Below are positions 57,878 to 64,000 of a stretch of DNA of 64,000 nucleotides, piece after piece. Both the position numbers and the translations under genes were made by a program. Origin of the DNA: Halorhodospira halochloris (lineage in GTDB: Bacteria > Pseudomonadota > Gammaproteobacteria > Nitrococcales > Halorhodospiraceae); contig NZ_AP017372.2 in the NCBI RefSeq assembly GCF_002356555.2, positions 1,302,001-1,366,000 of the forward strand, written 5' to 3'. The notes under the pieces were generated by a model. The model did not search any database. It saw only the letters and a list, made by a program, of their open reading frames with translations, and had not been told where the DNA came from. Position 1 is the first letter of the stretch. Each line of letters starts with the position of its first letter.

Positions 57878-58930
57878 TTGACGCTTGGCCCCCTACAGGT
57901 TGCCATCGATTCACAGCAGCTTACCGAGACCGAGCGAGAGATGCTTCTCAGCCCCGCGGTCGGGGGCGTGGTGTTGTTTGCGCGCAACTTTAACAATCCC
58001 CAGCAACTATCTGAGTTAACACATAAAATAAAATCCCTGCGCGATCCGCCGCTGCTGATAACTGTCGATCAGGAAGGGGGCAGAGTACAGAGGTTCAAGA
58101 ACGGTTTTACGCTGCTTCCCGAGCCGGCGCGCTTGGGACGGATATACTTCTGGGAGCCGGGGTTGGCTATCCAGCTAGCGACTACGCTCGGTTGGCTGAT
58201 GGCCGCGGAGTTGCGGGCATGTTCTGTCGATCTAAGCTTCGCCCCAGTGTTGGATCTAGATCGCGGTCTGAGCTCGGTGATTGGTGACCGCGCCTTTCAC
58301 TCCCAGCCGCAAGCCGTTATCGCTCTTGCCCAGGCCTGGATTAAGGGTATGCGCCAAGCCGGTATGGCCGCTGTCGGCAAACATTTTCCTGGCCACGGCG
58401 CGGTCGAGGCCGATAGCCATGTTGCTATGCCGTACGATGGGCGCTCGCTCTCGGCCATTGCCAGCTCCGATTTAATCCCCTTTCAGCGCCTAGCGCTGGA
58501 GAGCCTACCGGCGATAATGGCCGCCCATGTCATTTATCCGCAAGTAGATGAGACCCCTGCAGGGTTCTCCTCGACCTGGATAGGCGATGTTCTGCGCCGG
58601 CGGATAGGTTTTCGCGGTGCGGTATTTAGCGACGATCTGGGCATGGTCGGGGCATCCGGCGTCGGCGATATCCGTGCTCGGGTAGACAGGGCTTTGCAGG
58701 CCGGCTGTGATGCTGCGCTGGTATGTGATCGCCAGCTCGCCGAGCAAGTGCTCAGCACCGATCCGCTACCGAGACACGCGGATGGCAAACTTTCATCCTT
58801 GCGTCTAGCGCGCCTATACGCAACCGATACTGGCGCTGACTTGGCGAGCCTAAAGGCCAGCGCGCAGTGGCAGCAAGCGAGCCGCGCACTGGACGCGGTG
58901 CCAGAAGTTTTTTACTCGCAGGCCTGTTAA
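57878..58930 (+). CDS. nagZ: Beta-N-acetylhexosaminidase NagZ
   Basis: The glycoside hydrolase family 3 enzyme (about 350 residues) cleaves GlcNAc from muropeptides in the cytoplasm during peptidoglycan recycling. It shows PLLITVDQEGGRVQRF, SFAPVLDLD, VGKHFPGHGAVEADSH (catalytic His loop) and FSDDLGM (nucleophile Asp). TTG 57878 sits 6 bases after AGGAGG and is the likely start; ATG 57863 includes that ribosome site in its codons. It follows a cell-wall L,D-transpeptidase, consistent with wall recycling. Confidence 0.92.
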   Translation: MTLGPLQVAIDSQQLTETEREMLLSPAVGGVVLFARNFNNPQQLSELTHKIKSLRDPPLLITVDQEGGRVQRFKNGFTLLPEPARLGRIYFWEPGLAIQLATTLGWLMAAELRACSVDLSFAPVLDLDRGLSSVIGDRAFHSQPQAVIALAQAWIKGMRQAGMAAVGKHFPGHGAVEADSHVAMPYDGRSLSAIASSDLIPFQRLALESLPAIMAAHVIYPQVDETPAGFSSTWIGDVLRRRIGFRGAVFSDDLGMVGASGVGDIRARVDRALQAGCDAALVCDRQLAEQVLSTDPLPRHADGKLSSLRLARLYATDTGADLASLKASAQWQQASRALDAVPEVFYSQAC

Positions 58931-58966
58931 GATACAACTTAGGTCTTGATTTAAAGGGAGAGAGTG

Positions 58967-59509
58967 ATGCCTTGGGAAGATGTCCCGGAGCTCAAAGGAG
59001 CCGAGTTGATCTTCGATGCTGATGCGATAGAGCAGGCGTATGATCGTATCGCTGCACAGATAACTAGCCAATACTCGGATAAGCGCCCGCTTATTCTCAG
59101 TGTGATGATAGGGGGCATAATCCCTGCCGGACAAATCGTGCCCAGGCTCGACTTTCCTTTGGAGATGGACTATTTGCACGCCACTAGATACCGCAACGAG
59201 ACCCGCGGCGGTGATCTGGTATGGCACGCCCTGCCTACAAGCAGCTTTGAGGATCGCGATATTATCGTAATCGATGATATTCTAGATGAGGGCTTTACCT
59301 TGGTTGGTATTATAGACGCCCTCAAGGCCGGCGGGGCCCGCTCGGTAGCAACTGCTGTGCTGGTCAATAAGATTCATGAGCGCAAACATGAAGGTATTAG
59401 CGCCGATTTCTTCGGGGTCGAGGCGCCTGACCGTTATCTGTTTGGCGCCGGCATGGATTGTAAGGGCTTAGGCCGTAATGCCCCAGGGATCTACGCTATA
59501 GACGTATAG
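58967..59509 (+). CDS. hpt: Hypoxanthine-guanine phosphoribosyltransferase
   Basis: The 180-residue salvage enzyme converts hypoxanthine or guanine with PRPP to IMP/GMP. The PRPP-binding motif is DIIVIDDILDEGFTL, and the N-terminal SVMIGGIIPAG holds the pyrophosphate loop. ATG 58967 is preferred to GTG 58964; AAAGGGAGA lies upstream. The next gene makes hypoxanthine from methylthioinosine, so the pair forms a salvage route. Confidence 0.9.
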   Translation: MPWEDVPELKGAELIFDADAIEQAYDRIAAQITSQYSDKRPLILSVMIGGIIPAGQIVPRLDFPLEMDYLHATRYRNETRGGDLVWHALPTSSFEDRDIIVIDDILDEGFTLVGIIDALKAGGARSVATAVLVNKIHERKHEGISADFFGVEAPDRYLFGAGMDCKGLGRNAPGIYAIDV

Positions 59510-59528
59510 TTGTGAAAGGAGATAGTGC

Positions 59529-60272
59529 ATGAGCTTGGCGATCATAGGCGGAACCGGACTAACCTCGCTGGAAGGCTTGGAAATAACCCGTCGCGAGGTT
59601 GTCCGTACGCCCTATGGCGAACCATCAACACCCTTAATTCACGGCAGCTTTAAGGGCTACGACATAACCTTTTTGGCCCGTCACGGCTACAGCCACAACA
59701 TCCCCCCACATCAGGTAAATTATCGCGCTAATATCTGGGCCCTGCGTCATGTCGGGGTGCAAAGGGTCCTAGCCGTGGCTGCGGTAGGCGGTATTAACGA
59801 GCAGTACGGTCCGGGTCGGATCGCGATCCCTGATCAGATCATCGACTATACCCACTCGCGGACGACCACATTCTTCGATGAGGACCTTTCCCAGGTTACC
59901 CATATAGACTTCACTTACCCCTATGATGATGAGCTGCGCTCCTGGTTGTTGAGGGCTGCTCAGGAGGCAGGTGTGGATGCAGTCGATGGGGGCACCTATG
60001 GGGCTACCCAGGGGCCGCGCCTCGAGACAGCCGCTGAGATTAAGCGCATGCGCCAGGATGGCTGTGATGTGGTCGGCATGACCGGAATGCCAGAGGCCGC
60101 GCTAGCGCGTGAGGCTGAGCTGCCCTATGCCCACTGCGCGGTGGTTGCTAACTGGGGTGCGGGTATGGAGAGTGGGCAGACGCTGTCTATGGATGATATT
60201 CGGGCAAACCTGACTCGCGGCATGGAATCCGTCAAAATGATCATCGGCTCGTTGGCCCCCAAAGTCTTGTAA
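59529..60272 (+). CDS. S-methyl-5'-thioinosine/methylthioadenosine phosphorylase family
   Basis: The 247-residue PNP/MTAP-family protein shows IIGGTGLTSLEG, the phosphate-binding FLARHGYSHNIPPHQVNYRAN, and the substrate loop VVGMTGMPEAALAREAELPYA. Short members next to hpt in proteobacteria such as Pseudomonas act on methylthioinosine, releasing hypoxanthine, which matches the neighbour; substrate choice is inferred. ATG 59529 follows AAAGGAGATAGTGC. It ends 44 bases before palindrome copy 6. Confidence 0.88.
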   Translation: MSLAIIGGTGLTSLEGLEITRREVVRTPYGEPSTPLIHGSFKGYDITFLARHGYSHNIPPHQVNYRANIWALRHVGVQRVLAVAAVGGINEQYGPGRIAIPDQIIDYTHSRTTTFFDEDLSQVTHIDFTYPYDDELRSWLLRAAQEAGVDAVDGGTYGATQGPRLETAAEIKRMRQDGCDVVGMTGMPEAALAREAELPYAHCAVVANWGAGMESGQTLSMDDIRANLTRGMESVKMIIGSLAPKVL

Positions 60273-60315
60273 CCAGCGTTCAGCCTGGACAGCAGCTTCT
60301 CATCAGAGACCAAAA

Positions 60316-60435
60316 CCCCTAGTTCACTTGTCTGTCCTTGGCGTGGGGGTAGTGGCGCCAGGAATGGCGCAATCTAGCCTCCGGGGATGGAATCACGGCG
60401 TTTTCCACACCGAGGGCAGGCAAGTGAACTAGGGG
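60316..60435. repeat. Large palindromic repeat, copy 6 (core orientation B, degenerate)
   Basis: The arms CCCCTAGTTCACTTG and CAAGTGAACTAGGGG are perfectly complementary, but their sequence is unlike the other copies. The core is recognisable (GTGGCGCCAGGAATGGCGC, GCCTCCGGGGATGG, TCACGGCG) though worn: GTGGAGG is replaced by GTGGGGG. It lies between the convergent phosphorylase and csiV genes. Confidence 0.8.
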
Positions 60436-60454
60436 GAGAGTGTTGCGATTCCCG

Positions 60455-61285
60455 CTAAGGGGGACCATCAACCTCACGGACGACTATCAAAACACCTAAA
60501 GTAGGGTGATCTAAGTAGTGCAGATCGCCCTCACGCATCCTCCTGCTCTGGTGCATCACATGCAAAGGGGCGCGGAGCCACTCTTGCTCATCCACCTCCG
60601 CGCCTGATGCTGAGCGGTGCATGCGCAAATCGACTACGGCGTGAACAAAGCGCTCCTTGAACACGCGAATCAGGCCGTAGACCGGCTCTTGGGGTAGCGG
60701 CCGCTCGTTTTCTACAGCGATTAACTGCTGTTCGGGCTGTGGGTGCCAGTGGTAAGGGACGGGTACCGCTATTGAGCGTGCCTCGTTGAGTTTGGGCTGC
60801 GCCCAGGCCGCGTAGTAGAGCTGTTGATAATCACCCGAGCGGGCGATATTGGCCCACTCATCACCGAGTTGCCGGCTTTGCTCGGGCAGGCAAACGAATG
60901 TCGGCTGTTGCTCTTGCTCGCTATCCTCGTTTTCATCCTGCGCATCGTCTGGGGCAAAGTCGCCGACATCCTGGTCAGGGTCGATTGCAAGCTCACTGCC
61001 CAATGGGGTAGGTGAACCGAGGTGCTCACCCTCACAGCCGGCGGGGATTTGCCAGAGGGGGTAGTGGGGGTCTGCGGCCCGGGTTGGCCAGCGCTCAGCG
61101 TGACGTCCACCCCGCTCCCATTGGCGAAAGATCAAGACCTCGATTTCATGCCACTGCTCCTGTTCTTGCTCTTGCTCATCGGCGTTAGCATCACTATCAG
61201 CCCAGCTGACAGAGCTGAGCATGGCCATTGTTAGCAAACACCAGATTAGGGCATAAGGCAGCTGTGGTATGCCGCGTAATTTCAC
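60455..61285 (-). CDS. CsiV-family peptidoglycan-binding protein
   Basis: The 276-residue exported protein has a signal peptide (LIWCLLTMAMLSSVSWA), an acidic linker (DANADEQEQEQEQ) and then WHEIEVLIFRQW, the CsiV (cell-shape integrity) start. It ends with HYLDHPTLGVLIVVREV, the family's C-terminal motif. The gene follows mfd, as in many gammaproteobacteria, which supports the call. The start is GTG 61285, overlapping the mfd stop by 3 bases (GTGA), so translation is coupled. A Glu/Asp-rich insert near residue 120 is probably a halophilic adaptation. Confidence 0.8.
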   Translation of the reverse strand: MKLRGIPQLPYALIWCLLTMAMLSSVSWADSDANADEQEQEQEQWHEIEVLIFRQWERGGRHAERWPTRAADPHYPLWQIPAGCEGEHLGSPTPLGSELAIDPDQDVGDFAPDDAQDENEDSEQEQQPTFVCLPEQSRQLGDEWANIARSGDYQQLYYAAWAQPKLNEARSIAVPVPYHWHPQPEQQLIAVENERPLPQEPVYGLIRVFKERFVHAVVDLRMHRSASGAEVDEQEWLRAPLHVMHQSRRMREGDLHYLDHPTLGVLIVVREVDGPP

Positions 61286-64000
61286 GCTGTCTCCTCCACG
61301 CAGGCTATGGCATCGAGAACCTGCTCAATTGCCGCGAAGCGTTCCTCTTCATCACCGAGAGAGGAGTGGATTAATAGCCGATGCTGACCTTCGAGCCGGT
61401 AAGTCTTGGGATTGTTCTGGACCAAGGAGACAAGGCGGGCTGCATCGATCCGCGGGTGGTTGGCAAACTGTACAGCACCACCTTTAGGGCCGGCCTCGAT
61501 CTTGGCTATGCCGAGCTGCTCGGCGCGCTGCTTAAGGGCGGCAACGCGAAACAGGTTGCGGGCCGGTTGCGGGAGCAGTCCGAAGCGATCGATCATCTCT
61601 ACCTGCAGCTCATCGAGCTCGGCTGTGCTTTTAGCGCTACTGATCCTTTTGTACTGGACCAGGCGGGTATGCACATCGGGTAGATAGTCCGCCGGCAACA
61701 GCGCTGGTAGGCGCAGATCGACCTCAACACCGCTTTCAAGCTCAGCCTCCGGCTCCGGCGTCTCCCCAGCCTTCATGTCCTTAACGGCACGCTCGAGTAG
61801 TTGACTATAGAGGGTAAAGCCGATCTCTTGGATTTGGCCGCTCTGCTCATCGCCGAGCAGCTCGCCGGCGCCGCGGATCTCGAGATCGTGGGAGGCGAGG
61901 GCGAAGCCGACACCGAGATCTTCATGCAGCGATATGGCCTCCAGGCGCTTGATGGCGTCACGGGTCATAACGTTCGGCGGTGGAGCGAGCAGGTAGGCGT
62001 AGGCACGATGGTGGGAGCGACCCACCCGGCCGCGCAGTTGATGCAGCTGTGCTAGGCCGAAGCGATCAGCGCGGTTAATGATGATGGTGTTGGCGGTAGG
62101 CACATCGATCCCGGATTCGATAATAGTCGAGCAGACCAGTATGTCATAGCGCTGATGGTAGAAATCCAGCATGACCTGTTCAAGCTCGCGCTCACGCATC
62201 TGGCCGTGGGCGACGCCGATACGCGCCTCAGGCATCAGGTTTTCCAGATCATGCGCTGCCCTGTTAATGGTTTTGACCTCATTGTAGAGGAAGTAGACCT
62301 GACCGCCGCGCTGCATCTCGCGCTGACAGGCCTCGCGGATTAGGCCGTCACTCCACTCCTGGACGAAGGTCTTAACTGCTAGGCGTCGCTCTGGCGGGGT
62401 CGCGATAATTGACAGATCACGGATTCCGGCCAGCGACATATTCAGTGTTCGCGGGATCGGGGTGGCGGTGAGGGTCAGCACATCGACTTCCGCGCGCAGC
62501 TGTTTGAGCTTCTCCTTTTGACTGACGCCGAATCGCTGCTCCTCATCGATTATGACCAGCCCCAAATTGTGGAAATTGATATCTTTGCCGAGCAGCTTGT
62601 GGGTACCGATGACAATATCAGATTGGCCCTCAGCAATACGCCGGAGGGCTTGTTCATTCCCCTTCTTGCCGGAAAAGCGCGACAGCGATTCGATGCGGAT
62701 CGGCCAGTCGGCGAACCGATCGGTGAAGCTTTGGTAGTGCTGCTGCGCCAACAGGGTAGTAGGCACCAGCATGGCGACTTGACGACCGGCCTGGACGCCG
62801 GCGAAGGCGGCCCGCATGGCGACCTCGGTCTTGCCGAAGCCGACATCGCCGCAGACGACGCGATCCATCGGCTGGTCGCGGTGCATGTCGGCAAGGACTG
62901 CCTCGATTGCCGCCTGCTGATCAGGCGTCTCCTCAAAGGGGAAGCCCTCGGCGAAGGCCTCATAGGCCTGCTGATCGATCTGACAGCTGTGTCCGGAGCG
63001 CGATTGTCGCCGGGCATAGATCTCGAGCAACTCAGCAGCAACATCGCGCGCGCGCTTGGCCGCGCGCCGGCGCGCCTTATCCCACTGATCGCTGCCGAGT
63101 CGATGCTGTGGCGCTTCATCGGCATCTGCCCCTGTATAGCGGGAGATACGATCCAGCGAGGCAACCGGCACATAGAGTTTATCGCCGCCGGCGTATTCTA
63201 GGGTTACGAACTCGGTCGGTACGCCACCCATATCCAGGCTCTGCAGTCCGACATAGCGGCCAACGCCGTGGTCTTCGTGGACCACAGGGGCGCCCTCATG
63301 AAGATCAGACAAATCACGGATGACCGCAGCCGGATCGCTGGCCGTGGAGCTACGTCGCCGCCGACTCTGCCGGGCCCGCTCGCCGTATAGGGCGCTCTCC
63401 GGTACCAGGGCGATTTGGTCATTAATGATTGCCCCACGCTCCAGAGGCGCTACACAGATGGCGTCAGCGGTCTGCTCAGCGTCAGCTGACTGCTCAGCGC
63501 TGAACAGGTCAGCCCAGCTCTCTACGCTGGTGAGATCGATACCGAGGCGCTGCAATCGCTCGTATAAGCCCTGACGGCGCCCGGCGCTCTCGGCAGTAAA
63601 CAGGACCTGGACACCGCTGCGGTGCTGTTCTTCAAGGAATTGCTCGAGTCTTGCCAAAGGCCGCTCGGCCTGAGCTTGAGAGGAGAGATTAGGCAGAGCG
63701 CTGACGGCTGCCTCACTGCCCCGACCAGGTTCGCTGTGCAGGACTATTTGGGGGTGGCGATTGAGCCCGCTGCGCAGTTCGTCAGGGTCGGTAAACAGGT
63801 GCCGAGGGGACAGGGGCGGACGCTCAATGTCGCCCTGGCGCTGCTCGAAGCGCTCACCAATCTGCCGCCAAAAGCTCTCGGCTGCTTGATCAATCCCTTC
63901 AAGGCGGATGGCAAGGCTGTCTGCCGGCAGGTAATCGAACATAGTCGCGGTATGCTCAAAAAACAGCGGCAGGTAGTACTCGATGCCGCCAGGGATGCGC
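61282..64000 (-). CDS. mfd: Transcription-repair coupling factor Mfd, N-terminus outside window
   Basis: The frame stays open to the right edge (GGIEYYLPLFFEHTATMFDY across the usual in-frame Met at 63942), so roughly the first 230 residues are missing. Visible are the RNA-polymerase-interaction region (GAPVVHEDHGVGRYVGLQSL), the helicase motifs VCGDVGFGKTEVAMRAAFA (Walker A), IDEEQRFGVSQKE (DEEQ), LTATPIPRTLNMS and QLRGRVGRSHHRAYAYLL, and the C-terminal regulatory domain. Mfd removes stalled RNA polymerase at lesions and recruits UvrA. It is the first gene of an mfd-csiV operon. Confidence 0.95.
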   Translation of the reverse strand, partial: RIPGGIEYYLPLFFEHTATMFDYLPADSLAIRLEGIDQAAESFWRQIGERFEQRQGDIERPPLSPRHLFTDPDELRSGLNRHPQIVLHSEPGRGSEAAVSALPNLSSQAQAERPLARLEQFLEEQHRSGVQVLFTAESAGRRQGLYERLQRLGIDLTSVESWADLFSAEQSADAEQTADAICVAPLERGAIINDQIALVPESALYGERARQSRRRRSSTASDPAAVIRDLSDLHEGAPVVHEDHGVGRYVGLQSLDMGGVPTEFVTLEYAGGDKLYVPVASLDRISRYTGADADEAPQHRLGSDQWDKARRRAAKRARDVAAELLEIYARRQSRSGHSCQIDQQAYEAFAEGFPFEETPDQQAAIEAVLADMHRDQPMDRVVCGDVGFGKTEVAMRAAFAGVQAGRQVAMLVPTTLLAQQHYQSFTDRFADWPIRIESLSRFSGKKGNEQALRRIAEGQSDIVIGTHKLLGKDINFHNLGLVIIDEEQRFGVSQKEKLKQLRAEVDVLTLTATPIPRTLNMSLAGIRDLSIIATPPERRLAVKTFVQEWSDGLIREACQREMQRGGQVYFLYNEVKTINRAAHDLENLMPEARIGVAHGQMRERELEQVMLDFYHQRYDILVCSTIIESGIDVPTANTIIINRADRFGLAQLHQLRGRVGRSHHRAYAYLLAPPPNVMTRDAIKRLEAISLHEDLGVGFALASHDLEIRGAGELLGDEQSGQIQEIGFTLYSQLLERAVKDMKAGETPEPEAELESGVEVDLRLPALLPADYLPDVHTRLVQYKRISSAKSTAELDELQVEMIDRFGLLPQPARNLFRVAALKQRAEQLGIAKIEAGPKGGAVQFANHPRIDAARLVSLVQNNPKTYRLEGQHRLLIHSSLGDEEERFAAIEQVLDAIACVEETA

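Overview
The window reads as chromosome of a halophilic, nitrogen-fixing gammaproteobacterium. Many predicted proteins are strongly acidic (Asp/Glu-rich). There are nif genes with a sigma-54-type promoter, a tetrahaem NapC-like cytochrome, a GspD secretin and a gammaproteobacterial csiV-mfd pair. An Ectothiorhodospiraceae host, for example a moderate-GC Halorhodospira, fits best; this genus guess is inference from gene content and composition, not a database match.

Layout. 0-4.6 kb: the tail of a nif cluster (NifY/NafY-type protein cut by the left edge, then a nif-associated 2Fe-2S ferredoxin) runs convergently into nifE-nifN, which carry their own sigma-54-like promoter. 4.8-17.4 kb: housekeeping and accessory genes (LpxR-like lipid A deacylase, a PEP/pyruvate-binding-domain protein, NADP-type glutamate dehydrogenase, GspD, an HD-GYP phosphodiesterase, a DUF815 ATPase, a NapC-like cytochrome, gltX, tRNA-Ala-GGC). 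17.9-25.6 kb: a cell-surface locus with a TPR/beta-barrel outer-membrane protein, a FecR-domain protein and a 1480-residue acidic beta-propeller/beta-helix protein. 25.8-29.3 kb: a complete-looking IS21-family element (zinc-ribbon passenger, istA, istB) that truncates a small DUF6447-like gene. 29.4-36.1 kb: a second DUF6447-like gene, a SapC-family protein, then a full type I secretion system (ABC exporter, HlyD-type adaptor, TolC-type channel) and a small lipoprotein. 36.1-44.1 kb: decayed ORFs, a cNMP-binding protein and two divergent multi-PAS hybrid histidine kinases. 44.1-51 kb: a worn accessory stretch with an AT-richer SDR gene, two tyrosine-recombinase remnants, Rpn-type and HepT-type pseudogenes and an intact chemoreceptor. 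51.2-53.8 kb: an 885-residue paralogue of the 1480-residue surface protein. 54-64 kb: thiC with a TPP riboswitch, gpmA, a CYTH protein, an L,D-transpeptidase, nagZ, a hypoxanthine phosphoribosyltransferase, a methylthioinosine-type phosphorylase, csiV and mfd (cut by the right edge).

The most unusual feature is a family of six intergenic palindromes of about 120-180 bp. Each has a conserved core of about 80 bp flanked by long arms that differ between copies yet stay complementary to each other; one copy has a perfect 50-bp inverted repeat. The second is a likely surface-protein export system: two giant acidic paralogues without signal peptides, sharing a nearly identical beta-helix DNA block, placed near a SapC/type I secretion operon from which an IS21 insertion separates one of them.
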